Below the pieces are notes generated by a model, which had not been told where the DNA came from, searched no databases, and saw only the letters and a program-made list of their open reading frames with translations. Below, piece by piece: positions 16,825 through 25,198 of a stretch of 37,110 nucleotides of DNA (positions are counted from its first letter, which is position 1; every line of letters begins with the position of its first letter). The translations under genes and the position numbers were made by a program. The stretch is from Cytophagales bacterium (GTDB lineage: Bacteria > Bacteroidota > Bacteroidia > Cytophagales > Microscillaceae): the NCBI GenBank assembly GCA_013297825.1, contig JAAFIN010000016.1:1-37110 (forward strand). Direction: 5' to 3'.

Positions 16825-17409
16825 AGTTTAAGGTTTAAAGTTTAAAGTTTAAGGTTTAAAGTTTAAGGTTTAAGGTTCAAAGTTTAAGGTTTAAGGTTTA
16901 AAGTTTAAGGTTTAAAGTTTAAGGTTTAAGAACTATGTAACTTTAAATAATATAGATATTTTAATAAGTAATCACTAAATTTTACTAAATAATTCATTCA
17001 TTTTAATAAGTAATCACTAATTTTTATTAAATCACTAATTTATTTTAATATGTAGTCAGTGAATTTTAATAAATAGTTAATTTATTTTAATAAGTAATCA
17101 ATAAACTTTACTAAATAATTTATTTATTTTAATAAGTAATCAATAAATTTTATTAAATAATTGATTTAATTTTATATTTAAGTAATAAATTTTATTAAAT
17201 AAATAATTAACTTAAATATTTAACCTTAAACTTTAAACCTTGAACTTTAAACCTTGAACTTTAAACCTTGAACTTTAAACCTTAAACTTTAAACCTTAAA
17301 CTTTAAACCTTAAACCTTGAACCTTGAACTTTAAACCTTGAACTTTAAACCTTGAACCTTGAACTTTAAACCTTGAACTTTAAACCTTGAACTTTAAACC
17401 TTGAACTTT
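16820..17409. repeat. Large inverted word-repeat array with AT-rich tandem centre
   Basis: The left arm, 16820-16930, is repeated GTTTAAGGTTTAAAGTTTAA. The right arm, 17221-17409, is the complement, repeated CCTTGAACTTTAAACCTTAA. Between them, 16950-17210 holds about five degenerate units of roughly 45-65 bp built on TTTTAATAAGTAATCA and TTTTACTAAATAATT. The whole 590 bp can therefore fold as a large hairpin. It separates the desaturase gene from the TPR gene; the right arm runs directly into the start codon of the latter. No frame is supported within it. Confidence 0.75.
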
Positions 17410-18690
17410 GTGAACTTAGAAACTTACCTCAACGAACTTTTAAAAATAAAGCACGAAAATACCCAAAATTTTCCGCCTTCGCCTGCCCAAATACAAGAAT
17501 TGCAAACGCAACTTGGATTTACACAGGAGGACAAAGAGCGTTTGGAACAATTATTTGGTGATTTTTTGACAAGAGGCAAAAATTTTGGGAAATATACCCA
17601 ATGGCAAAAAGCGATTAAGGAACTCACAGAAGCCTCACATTTAAAACCTTGGGACAAAGAAGCTAATTTTTTGTTGGCTGATGCACATTGTCAGGCGTTT
17701 TTGAAAAATGGAAACCCAAATCACAAAAAACAAGCTCTTTTTTACGCAGATATTGCCTTAAAACTTGACCCAAATAATGAATTTGCGATACAAGTTATCG
17801 CCAAAGTAGAAAAAAGACAAGTAAATATTTGGCAAAATACCAATTTAAGAAATAATTTTTTGAAAATTGTGGGCGTTTTGGTAGGAATTTATGTGATATT
17901 TTGGATTTTTTCTGGGGAAAATAATCACAATGCCCAAAATGACGAAGAAAAACCTGCAAAAGCTCCAGAAGTAAAAATTATTGAAAAAAAAACTTACAAA
18001 GAAAATAATGTAAGAGTTTCTTGGACAAATGGCGGAATGCAAGGAAAATGGTTTATGGAGAAATCTGTAAGCGAAAAAACCGCAAATGGCTATGAATACC
18101 AACTTGTAGGGGCTTGGCAGACATTAGAAAACAAAAATCTTATCAATCTTGTTGCAGAAATCACCTTGTATGATGAGCAAAATCAATTATTGAAGCAAGA
18201 AAAGTTACAATTTTTAAGTGATTCACTTGCTGAAATGTGGAAAAATGATGCTTTGCCCATCAATATTGTTCAAAAAAATCTTAAAAATCAAGTAAAAAAA
18301 GCCAAAATTGAGATTTTGACGTGGGAATTTGAACCTGAAAATATCCAAAATGCAGTAAAAGATATTGAAATTGCTAATTCTTTTATAGAATTCAAATTAG
18401 AATGTAGAGAACGACACCAACTTATTCGCCCAAATGCTGATGATTTTAACCACGAAATTGTGTTTTCCATCAAAAATGACAGCAAAATTCCCATTCAAGA
18501 GCTAAAAATAAAAATGCAATGGTTTTATAAAAATAATTCGCTTGCTCACGAACAGATTTTTACCCCTCAAAATCCTTATTTTTCTACGTGGCAAATAGGT
18601 GAAACACGTGCCTACAAGCATAATTTTCTTGTTCCGATGAAATTATCGGATTACAAAGGCTATAAAATGGAGGTTTTGGAAGTGGAATGA
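17410..18690 (+). CDS. TPR-containing single-pass membrane protein
   Basis: The N-terminal ~140 residues carry TPR-like helices (FGKYTQWQKAIKELTEA, EANFLLADAHC, HKKQALFYADIALKLDPNNE). A membrane segment follows at roughly 150-170 (FLKIVGVLVGIYVIFWIFSG). About 255 residues of mainly beta structure without recognisable family come after it, presumably on the periplasmic side. No ATG exists near the start; GTG at 17410 (VNLETYL) or TTG at 17401, both inside the edge of the word array, are the only choices. Repeat expansion there could change the leader or start. The gene is followed by a short gap with word repeats and an LRR gene. Function unknown. Confidence 0.75.
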   Translation: MNLETYLNELLKIKHENTQNFPPSPAQIQELQTQLGFTQEDKERLEQLFGDFLTRGKNFGKYTQWQKAIKELTEASHLKPWDKEANFLLADAHCQAFLKNGNPNHKKQALFYADIALKLDPNNEFAIQVIAKVEKRQVNIWQNTNLRNNFLKIVGVLVGIYVIFWIFSGENNHNAQNDEEKPAKAPEVKIIEKKTYKENNVRVSWTNGGMQGKWFMEKSVSEKTANGYEYQLVGAWQTLENKNLINLVAEITLYDEQNQLLKQEKLQFLSDSLAEMWKNDALPINIVQKNLKNQVKKAKIEILTWEFEPENIQNAVKDIEIANSFIEFKLECRERHQLIRPNADDFNHEIVFSIKNDSKIPIQELKIKMQWFYKNNSLAHEQIFTPQNPYFSTWQIGETRAYKHNFLVPMKLSDYKGYKMEVLEVE

Positions 18691-18734
18691 AAATAATTAT
18701 GAATGATAAATTATGAATGGAACAGCCAATAAAA

Positions 18735-18760
18735 ATAAAAAAACCTAATCAAAATTATTT
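18735..18760. repeat. 26-bp direct repeat, left copy
   Basis: ATAAAAAAACCTAATCAAAA plus TTATTT is identical to 19531-19556. The right copy is the first arm of the terminator after the LRR gene; this left copy lies directly before the LRR start codon and lacks the second arm. The preceding gap (18691-18734) holds ATGAATGATAAATTATGAAT words with GAACAGCCA at 18720-18728. Confidence 0.85.
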
Positions 18761-19528
18761 ATGAAAAAAATATTACTCATATTTTTAGCCATTATTTTTA
18801 TTTGTAATCGTCAAAAAATAATTGCTCAAAATTTACCTCTTACTTGGGAGGAATTGCAATCCAAAAAAGTTTTTACTTCATTGGAAGAAGCCCTTAAAAA
18901 TCCATTAGAAGTATATATCTTACATTTGGGAGATAACGATTTAATGCTTTTTCCAAAAAAAATTTCAAAATTAAAAAATTTGCATTATCTTGAAATTGGT
19001 AGCAACAAACTAACTCACTTGCCTGAAGAAATTGGAGAATTATCAAATCTTGTATATTTATATTTAGAGGGAAATAAGTTAGAATTTCTGCCAAAAGAAA
19101 TTCAAAAAATGCAGAATTTGGAATGTTTAAGCATTTATAATAATCAATTTAAAGAATTTCCTAAAGAAATATGTAATTTAAAAAAACTAAAAATTCTTAA
19201 TTTTGGAAGAAACAATATTAAAAAAATTCCAAAAGAAATTGAAGGTTTGGAAAATTTAACTGTGTTGAATTTTAGTAGTTTTTATGATATAAATTTTATT
19301 TTTAAAAATAGAATTATACTGCTTCCAAAAGGAACACATTGTTATAGTTTAAATGGAAAAATGATGCCAATAAAAATAGCACAAACAAACAATGAAATCA
19401 CAGAACTTCCTAAAGAAATTTCTAAACTAAAAATGCTCATGAATCTTGATTTAAGGGAAAATAATATATCTGATGTGGAACAAAACAACATCAAAAAACT
19501 ATTACCAAACTGCAACATTCAATTTTAA
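18761..19528 (+). CDS. Secreted leucine-rich-repeat protein
   Basis: The 255-aa protein has a signal peptide (KKILLIFLAIIFICN..., cleavage after IIAQ). It then has about seven 23-residue leucine-rich repeats with the pattern LxxLxLxxNxLxxLPxEI (for example LPEEIGELSNLVYLYLEGNK). The repeats are interrupted around residues 170-205 by a non-LRR loop (RIILLPKGTHCYSLNGK). Such proteins usually bind other proteins or glycans at the cell surface. No sorting domain is seen at the C-terminus, which ends shortly after the last repeat. The gene sits between 26-bp direct repeats, as if inserted into a terminator. Confidence 0.88.
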   Translation: MKKILLIFLAIIFICNRQKIIAQNLPLTWEELQSKKVFTSLEEALKNPLEVYILHLGDNDLMLFPKKISKLKNLHYLEIGSNKLTHLPEEIGELSNLVYLYLEGNKLEFLPKEIQKMQNLECLSIYNNQFKEFPKEICNLKKLKILNFGRNNIKKIPKEIEGLENLTVLNFSSFYDINFIFKNRIILLPKGTHCYSLNGKMMPIKIAQTNNEITELPKEISKLKMLMNLDLRENNISDVEQNNIKKLLPNCNIQF

Positions 19529-19530
19529 TC

Positions 19531-19573
19531 ATAAAAAAACCTAATCAAAATTATTTTGATTAGGTTTTTTTAT
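19531..19573. terminator. Bidirectional terminator between the LRR and AAA-M41 genes
   Basis: AAAAAAACCTAATCAAAAT pairs with ATTTTGATTAGGTTTTTTT, a stem of about 17 bp with A and T runs on the two sides. It serves the two convergent genes. Its left arm is the right copy of the 26-bp direct repeat that also precedes the LRR gene. Confidence 0.85.
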
Positions 19574-19579
19574 GATTTT

Positions 19580-21445
19580 TTATTTTCTCATATTGTCATC
19601 ATAATTAGCAATTAACAAAAATCCTTCTTCTTTGATTTCTGCATTGATACCGTGTTCTTTGGCTACATCACTTACTTCTTGTGGGGTCATTGTGCCTTTG
19701 GACGCAAGTTGAAGCGAAAGTGATTTTAAGAGTCCAATATTTTTGGTTAAAATTTCTTTGGTTTCACTTACAAGCCTTGAAATCATTTTTTCAGTGTCCA
19801 AATCTGTAATGTGTTTGTTCATTGTGAATGGGTACAAATCCATTGCATAATTTGCTTGATAATTATCATCAAAACCATATTTACGCACATATTCAAGTGC
19901 AATTTGTGTAACTTGTTCTCTGTCGTGGCTTCTTCCTACACTTGCCCTGTCTTTTCCAAAAACCAATTCTTCTGCAAGACCACCTGCAAGATAAATTTTG
20001 ATTTTTTTAACCAAATTTTCTCTTGTTTCGTGAATTTGATGTGGAAACGTAAAACCACCTGCATAACTGCTCGCAACTTTGCTTTTGAGTTGCAAAGGAG
20101 CAAGTCCCATAAGTGCCATATATGCAACTGCGTGTCCGCACTCGTGTACGCTGATATTTGCAATGCTGTCTTTTTGGTTACTTTCACGTATTTTATCAAT
20201 ACGACCTGTATAAGGAATTTCAATGGCTTTTCCTGAAAGGTCAGCTACGATTTTTTGGAGTTTTTCATCATATTTTATATCAATATTTTTGATGTTATTC
20301 ATAATAGCATCATACAAAAGTTTGGAAAGATTAGCCTCCAAAATATCACCAATGCTACTAAAAACAGGTCTTACACCTTGCACAGGAAATACACCATTGC
20401 GATAAATAAGGCGGTTGATAGAAGCATCTACTTTGAGCGTAATATCCAAATTATCTTTGGTACTTTTGATAATTCTTTCAATATCTTTTTCAATCAATTT
20501 CTCAAAATTTTCTTTTCTAAGACTTGTATAAATCAAATGAATATTACCAAAACGTGCCACTTGTTCAGGTCTAAATTTGCGATTAAGCGAATTTTTTACA
20601 TCAACTAAGGTGATTTTTTGGGTAAATGCGTGAAAAATATCAGCATCTACATCTGCCTCGCTGGTTTCGCCAGCCATATAAAATGCCTCATCAAGGTTTC
20701 CACTAATGATAATAAGCATTTTGGCATAATTCACAGGTTCATAGATTTTCTTTTTGCTTTTGGTTTGTTTGATGAGTTCAATGGCGTGGCTTTCGGTCAT
20801 TTCGGTTATTTCATCAACTGTATTATCCAAAGAAAGTACTTTTTTGAGTTCTCTTGCTTCCCAAAGTTGGAGTAAAGGATTGTCATCTTCTACTTCTTCG
20901 CCTTTCATTTTGCGTTTGTCATTGTCTTTTTTCTTAGAAAGATAATTATAAAGGTAATAATCCAAATCATCCTTTGATTTTTTGGAAAGTTTGCCATCAC
21001 TCAATAGTTCCCAAAAATCCATAAATTTGGTTTGTCCAACAGGATTTCCATCACCATCAATGGTATTAAAACGTTGAATTTCATCAAAAAGTACGATAGA
21101 AGGATTTTCATCTTGGATATTTTGGTCGCCCAATGCTTGTGCAACTGAACTCATCCACGAAGTTCCATCTATATTGCTAAGTTCTATTTCTGCAAATCTA
21201 TCTTGAAAATCAAGGCATTTTACTAATTTTCGGATTAAATCAGTTTTTCCTACGCCTGTCATACCCCAAAGATTTACAATCATAGGGCGCGTAAGAATTT
21301 CAGGCAAAAGATACCATACCTGAATATAATCTAACAAATTATCAATAATACCATCAATACCAATAAAATGTTCTTTAAGCGTAATACGTGCTTGTTCTAA
21401 AGTTTTCTTTTTTTGTTCAATAGCTTGTGGGTCAATCTGAATCAT
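19580..21445 (-). CDS. Soluble AAA+ ATPase fused to M41 (FtsH-type) metallopeptidase
   Basis: This 621-aa protein is probably an ATP-dependent zinc protease. The AAA+ domain has Walker A GMTGVGKT (61-68) and Walker B IVLFDEIQ (117-124). It carries a charged insert of roughly 75 residues (150-230), and the region around 300-400 looks like the Clp/HslU-type lid rather than FtsH. The M41 domain has H434-E-C-G-H438 and a third ligand D508 in VGRSHDREQVTQIA, with the family helix YLAGGLAEELVFG between them. Unlike FtsH there is no N-terminal membrane segment, so it should be cytosolic. It stands alone, with a convergent terminator behind it and word repeats upstream. Substrates are unknown. Confidence 0.88.
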   Translation of the reverse strand: MIQIDPQAIEQKKKTLEQARITLKEHFIGIDGIIDNLLDYIQVWYLLPEILTRPMIVNLWGMTGVGKTDLIRKLVKCLDFQDRFAEIELSNIDGTSWMSSVAQALGDQNIQDENPSIVLFDEIQRFNTIDGDGNPVGQTKFMDFWELLSDGKLSKKSKDDLDYYLYNYLSKKKDNDKRKMKGEEVEDDNPLLQLWEARELKKVLSLDNTVDEITEMTESHAIELIKQTKSKKKIYEPVNYAKMLIIISGNLDEAFYMAGETSEADVDADIFHAFTQKITLVDVKNSLNRKFRPEQVARFGNIHLIYTSLRKENFEKLIEKDIERIIKSTKDNLDITLKVDASINRLIYRNGVFPVQGVRPVFSSIGDILEANLSKLLYDAIMNNIKNIDIKYDEKLQKIVADLSGKAIEIPYTGRIDKIRESNQKDSIANISVHECGHAVAYMALMGLAPLQLKSKVASSYAGGFTFPHQIHETRENLVKKIKIYLAGGLAEELVFGKDRASVGRSHDREQVTQIALEYVRKYGFDDNYQANYAMDLYPFTMNKHITDLDTEKMISRLVSETKEILTKNIGLLKSLSLQLASKGTMTPQEVSDVAKEHGINAEIKEEGFLLIANYDDNMRK

Positions 21446-21453
21446 ATTTTAGG

Positions 21454-21556
21454 GAATTAGGAATTAGAAATTAAGAATTAGAAATTAGGAATTAGAAATT
21501 AAGAAATGTATTTGGCTGTTTCATTCATCATTTATAATTCATCATTTAACATTAAA
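21454..21556. repeat. Word-repeat region upstream of the AAA-M41 gene
   Basis: AATTAGGAATTAGAAATTAA words are followed by TTTGGCTGTTTCATTCATCA and TTATAATTCATCATTT words. TGGCTGTTT lies at 21513-21521. The same AATTAGGAATTAG words recur at 27220-27258 and 32060-32095. Confidence 0.6.
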
Positions 21557-21667
21557 TTGTTTTTCTTTTAAAATTTTACCAAAATACAAATAACGTATTT
21601 TTTTTTGAAAAAACAAAATTTTTTTTGTGTATTCCTTTGTTTTTAATGGGTGTGGTAAATTTTTGTT

Positions 21668-22708
21668 TTAATTTTCATTTTCTTCTTTTGATTCTTCTGT
21701 TTTATTTTCTGAATTTTTTGAAATATTCATTTTGGGCTTCATTTTCGGAATAAATTTTGGCTTTTCAAGCCCCCCAACCCCCAAAGGGGGAGTTTCTACT
21801 GGTAAAATTTCTTCTTTTTTTTCTTCCTCTTGGGCATTAGTTCCCCCTTTGGGGGTTAGGGGGCTTTTCATTTTCGGAATGAATTTTGGCTTTTCTGGAA
21901 TTTCTTTAATTTTAGTTTCTTGTTTTTCTTCTTTTGACTTTTCAAGCCCCTCAATCCCTAAATGAGGAGTTTCTACTGGTAAAATTTCTTCTTTTTTTTC
22001 TTCCTCTTGGGCATTAGTTCCCCCTTTGGGGGTTAGGGGGCTTTTTATTTTCGGAATAAATTTTGGCTTTTCTGTGGTTTCTTTCTTTTCTTCTTCTTGG
22101 CTAATCGCAGGAGTTGTAACACTTTTTGAAACAGCAGAAACTTTTTTACTTAATTCTTTTTCTTTTTGAAAAATTGCCAATAAATCTAATTTTTCTTGTG
22201 CTTCTTGTGGTGTAAGGGTTGCAAAATGAGCCAAAAGTTCGCCTGTATCATATTTACTTACGTCAAATTCGTGTGTCATTGTAAGGCAATCCGTAGGGCA
22301 AACCGTAGTACAAAGCCCACAATAACAACATTTTGCCAAATCAATATCAAATTTGGAGGCATACAAACGAATAGGCGAACCATCAGAAGTAATTCCCACT
22401 TGTTCAGTAGCTTTGATAACTTCTATTTCTATGCAATCCACAGGGCATATTTTAGCACATTTGTCGCAAACAATACAATCGTCCATTTCATTGTGAAGTT
22501 GGTAACGTGCTTGGTCAGGCAAAGGGATTTTTTCGTGTGGATATTGCACTGTTACAAGTCCATTTTTAAGGTCAAAATAATCTTTGGCATTTACATAAGT
22601 TGGTTTGTGTCTTTTTGTGGCATTTAGAAGGTGTTTTATGGAAATTCTCAAACCTTCCCAAGATGTTTTAATGCCTTGATATATATTTTGCCAATATGTG
22701 TTTTTCAT
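21668..22708 (-). CDS. nuoI: NADH-quinone oxidoreductase subunit I with long repeat-built tail
   Basis: The first ~175 residues are NuoI, the 2x[4Fe-4S] ferredoxin-like subunit of respiratory complex I: C78, C81, C84, C88-P for one cluster and C127/C130/C133/C137-P for the other, with C92 and C141 completing them. The N-terminus (IKHLLNATKRHKPTYV) also fits. Residues ~200-346 are a low-complexity Lys/Glu/Pro tail not found in ordinary NuoI. It contains two 177-bp direct copies of a segment carrying facing REP-like palindromes (SPLTPKGGTNAQEEEKKEE). No other nuo gene is within the window, which is unusual because nuo genes normally form one operon. Confidence 0.9.
   Translation of the reverse strand: MKNTYWQNIYQGIKTSWEGLRISIKHLLNATKRHKPTYVNAKDYFDLKNGLVTVQYPHEKIPLPDQARYQLHNEMDDCIVCDKCAKICPVDCIEIEVIKATEQVGITSDGSPIRLYASKFDIDLAKCCYCGLCTTVCPTDCLTMTHEFDVSKYDTGELLAHFATLTPQEAQEKLDLLAIFQKEKELSKKVSAVSKSVTTPAISQEEEKKETTEKPKFIPKIKSPLTPKGGTNAQEEEKKEEILPVETPHLGIEGLEKSKEEKQETKIKEIPEKPKFIPKMKSPLTPKGGTNAQEEEKKEEILPVETPPLGVGGLEKPKFIPKMKPKMNISKNSENKTEESKEENEN
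21768..22043. repeat. Duplicated REP-like doublets inside the nuoI tail
   Basis: GC-rich palindromes lie at 21768-21791, 21841-21866, 21945-21972 (decayed, CCCCTCAATCCCTAAATGAG) and 22018-22043, with alternating orientation. The unit of one doublet plus spacer is repeated with a period of 177 bp. All copies are read through in frame. Confidence 0.8.
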
Positions 22709-22762
22709 CAGGATTAACAGGATTAAAGGATTAGCAGGATTTTTTGAACCTTGAACTTTTTG

Positions 22763-23016
22763 AACTTTTTGAACCTTAAACTTTTTGAACTTTGAACTTT
22801 TTGAACTTTGAACTTTTTAAACCTTAAACTTTGAACTTTTTACCTTATTAAAAGAAACGTTCCTTGTGTGGTAAATATTTCGCCTAAGGAACTTTTTGAA
22901 CCTTAAACTTTTTGAACTTTGAACTTTTTGAACTTTGAACTTTTTAAACCTTAAACTTTGAACTTTTTACCTTATTAAAAGAAACGTTCCTTGTGTGGTA
23001 AATATTTCGCCTAAGG
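22763..23016. repeat. Perfect tandem duplication, 2 x 127 bp
   Basis: 22763-22889 and 22890-23016 appear identical base for base. Each unit is a word-repeat part (AACTTTTTGAACCTTAAACT...) plus the last 50 coding bases and stop of the T9SS cargo gene (CTTATTAAAAGAAACGTTCC...CCTAAGG). The copy nearer the gene is functional; the outer copy is an orphan 3' end. The gap 22709-22762 carries AGGATTAACAGGATTAAAGG words. Confidence 0.9.
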
Positions 23017-24922
23017 TATCTTCCAATTCCACCACATACACGTAGGTATCAGCAGGGGCAGGGTTGCCTTTTGCGTTACCATTCCAACCTTCATCTATAT
23101 TTTTGGTAGAAAAAAGTTCTTCACCCAAGCGATTAAAAATCACCATTTTGTAGGTTTTGATAAAAAGAGCTTTTGGGGCAAATGTTGCATTAAGTCCTTC
23201 TGGAGCAAAAGCATTTGGAAAAAATATTTTGAATTTTTGTTTTATCTGAATGACATTTGAATAACTGTATATTTTTTTTGCATTATCTATCACCGTTTTT
23301 ATGCGATAACGCATAATTTGGCGGTCATCTTTTGCCTCTGTATCCAACGCAAAATTTATAATATTAGAAAATATTTGTATTTGTGCATATACATTGCCAT
23401 TTTCATCAAGTTTTTCTACGATATAATCCTCAAAACTATTGTCTGAATTTCGGTAAGGTGTCCAATTTAATTGAATATTGCCCTGTGTAACCGCATTTCC
23501 CCTCAAAAATACAGGACAAGTAGAAGCAGAAACCGCAGATGTATTTTCACATTCGTTGGTGTATTGTATTTTATAACAAAACTGCTTTGTCATTCTCAAA
23601 TCAGTATCTATAATGCTTTTTGTGGCGGTTTCATTTGTAAGAATTTCGCCATTTCTATCAATTTTATAAGAAGTAATGCGTGGAATTGTTGGCACTTCCC
23701 AAAAAAGACGGATTGTAAAATCACTATCCACCGTAGAATTAAGCGAATTGACCGCAGGAGGAGGTAATGTAGAAAAACTTTGTACGCAACTTTGATTCGT
23801 TTTTACCGAAAAATCCAATGTTGGACTGTTAAAATCCGCCACCAATTCATAACAATAATTTACCCTACATTGCACGTCAGTATCCACATATTGCACTTGG
23901 TTAATGTCTGTAAATACCTGATATGCTTGTCCATTTCGGTATAATGTATAACTTTCAAATGCCCCAACAGGAATATTAGACGCAGGATAAGCACGCCAAT
24001 CAATGATATTCTGGTTATTTTGGGCGGTAACTTTTAGAATTTGGTTACAAAAAACATTATCACTTACATTTTCATTGCCACATACGTCTTTTGCTTTTAT
24101 TTCAAAACAAAATACTTGGTTTTCGGTGTTTAAATTATCAAAAGTTTGGATAATTGTGCCTCCTGTCCCTTGAATATTTTGGGTAACTGCAACACCATTT
24201 ACCAAAAAATCATACAAAAAACTTGCATCACTATCAAAATTCAATACAATTTTTCCGTTGTTTGTGCCTCGTGTAATGGTTTGTATGAGGCTTGGCATTG
24301 GTTTGGGCAATGTGGTAACAGGCGTAACAAGCACTGAAGTAGTGCCTCCACAATTTCCTGGCACATATTTTCCTGTAATAGTTACCGAAAAACTCCCAAG
24401 CGAGGCGTAAGTGTGTGTAAGCGGAGGGGAATTTTTGGGTGTAGTTTGAATGGGCGAGGCATCACCCCAATTTATTTCGTATTGTTCGTAAGTAAGGTCA
24501 GGAATATCTATACTAATTTGTTGATTTGCACAGTTTTTTATGGTAAAAATAGGCACAGGCGTAGGTAAAACTTCTATGTAATTTATTCTGCGAATACTAT
24601 CTCCTGACGCTCCTACTTGAACAATTTGCGTAATGCTGTAACGTCCTGGCTGTGTGTAAGTATTGGTAGTACGTGCCACAAAACCCTCTATTTGGCTGTA
24701 TTTGTAGGCAATAAGCGTAGGATTGGGCGTATTGCTACAATCTGTTACATTGACAGTAAGCGGAACGCAACCACGTGTGTTGTCAGCAGTAAAACAAGCG
24801 GTTTGAGCGAAAGCCCCCCAGCCCCCAAAGGGGGAGAAAATCCAAAATGTGAACAAAACCTTTAATAAAAAACATCTATCTATTTTTATATTTTTCTTAT
24901 AAAATAAATTTCTTTTTTGCAT
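22967..24922 (-). CDS. Secreted PKD/fibronectin-like protein with T9SS type-B C-terminal domain
   Basis: The 651-aa protein (ATG at 24922; an upstream ATG at 24994 would add 24 Lys-rich residues) is a type IX secretion cargo. The signal region is LLKVLFTFWIFS...AFAQ, with SPFGGWG from a REP-like palindrome inserted before the cleavage site. A PKD-like domain follows (TFSVTITGKY-type strand, SFSVTITGKYVPGNCGG), then repeated fibronectin-III-like units (SYTLYRNGQ, SYKIDRNGEI). The last ~85 residues are the gliding-motility-associated domain: FFPNAFAPEGLN, MVIFNRLGEELFSTKNIDEG, GNPAPADTYVYVVEL, GTFLLIR. It is expected at the cell surface or released. Binding partner unknown. Confidence 0.9.
   Translation of the reverse strand: MQKRNLFYKKNIKIDRCFLLKVLFTFWIFSPFGGWGAFAQTACFTADNTRGCVPLTVNVTDCSNTPNPTLIAYKYSQIEGFVARTTNTYTQPGRYSITQIVQVGASGDSIRRINYIEVLPTPVPIFTIKNCANQQISIDIPDLTYEQYEINWGDASPIQTTPKNSPPLTHTYASLGSFSVTITGKYVPGNCGGTTSVLVTPVTTLPKPMPSLIQTITRGTNNGKIVLNFDSDASFLYDFLVNGVAVTQNIQGTGGTIIQTFDNLNTENQVFCFEIKAKDVCGNENVSDNVFCNQILKVTAQNNQNIIDWRAYPASNIPVGAFESYTLYRNGQAYQVFTDINQVQYVDTDVQCRVNYCYELVADFNSPTLDFSVKTNQSCVQSFSTLPPPAVNSLNSTVDSDFTIRLFWEVPTIPRITSYKIDRNGEILTNETATKSIIDTDLRMTKQFCYKIQYTNECENTSAVSASTCPVFLRGNAVTQGNIQLNWTPYRNSDNSFEDYIVEKLDENGNVYAQIQIFSNIINFALDTEAKDDRQIMRYRIKTVIDNAKKIYSYSNVIQIKQKFKIFFPNAFAPEGLNATFAPKALFIKTYKMVIFNRLGEELFSTKNIDEGWNGNAKGNPAPADTYVYVVELEDTLGEIFTTQGTFLLIR
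24812..24835. repeat. REP-like palindrome in a signal-peptide coding region
   Basis: AGCCCCCCAGCCCCCAAAGG followed by GGGA. It is read in frame on the minus strand as SPFGGWG between the hydrophobic core and the AFAQ cleavage site of the cargo protein. Confidence 0.8.
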
Positions 24923-25114
24923 AATCTTTTTAAAATAAAATACTATTTTTTTAATAATTGATTGAATATTTTTTTGATTTTTTTTAAAAAACAATAAAAA
25001 ATAATGTGAATAATATTGTTAAAATTTTATTAAAATTAAAATTATTATTTTCCCAAATAACTTTTTGTATATAAAAATCGTTTAAATTGTTGTAAAATTG
25101 CATAAAATTATATG

Positions 25115-25140
25115 TAGGGGCAAACCCTTGCGGTTGCCCA
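25115..25140. repeat. Short GC-rich hairpin upstream of the DUF2911 gene
   Basis: GGGGCAAACCC...GGTTGCCC: the arms GGGCAA and TTGCCC plus inner ACC/GGT form a hairpin around TTGC. It lies about 60 nt before the start codon in an otherwise AT-rich 270-bp gap (24923-25198). Similar GGGGC(A/G)AACC hairpins are common dispersed repeats in bacteria. Confidence 0.5.
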
Positions 25141-25198
25141 AATTCCTAAAACACAAAGATAAAAAAATAAAATAAAAATAAGCTATAAAAAAATCACT

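Noticed and set aside
16950-17210. Replication origin (AT-rich tandem units)
   Set aside because: There is no DnaA-box pattern and no dnaA or dnaN nearby; dnaX alone does not mark an origin.
16820-17409. Possible CRISPR array
   Set aside because: The repeated words are short, variable and directly adjoining, without spacers of constant length, and there are no cas genes.
20255-20608. Long frames opposite the AAA-M41 gene (also 19811-20236)
   Set aside because: They are antisense shadows of a clear domain-bearing gene; their translations have no domain features and AT-rich antisense composition.
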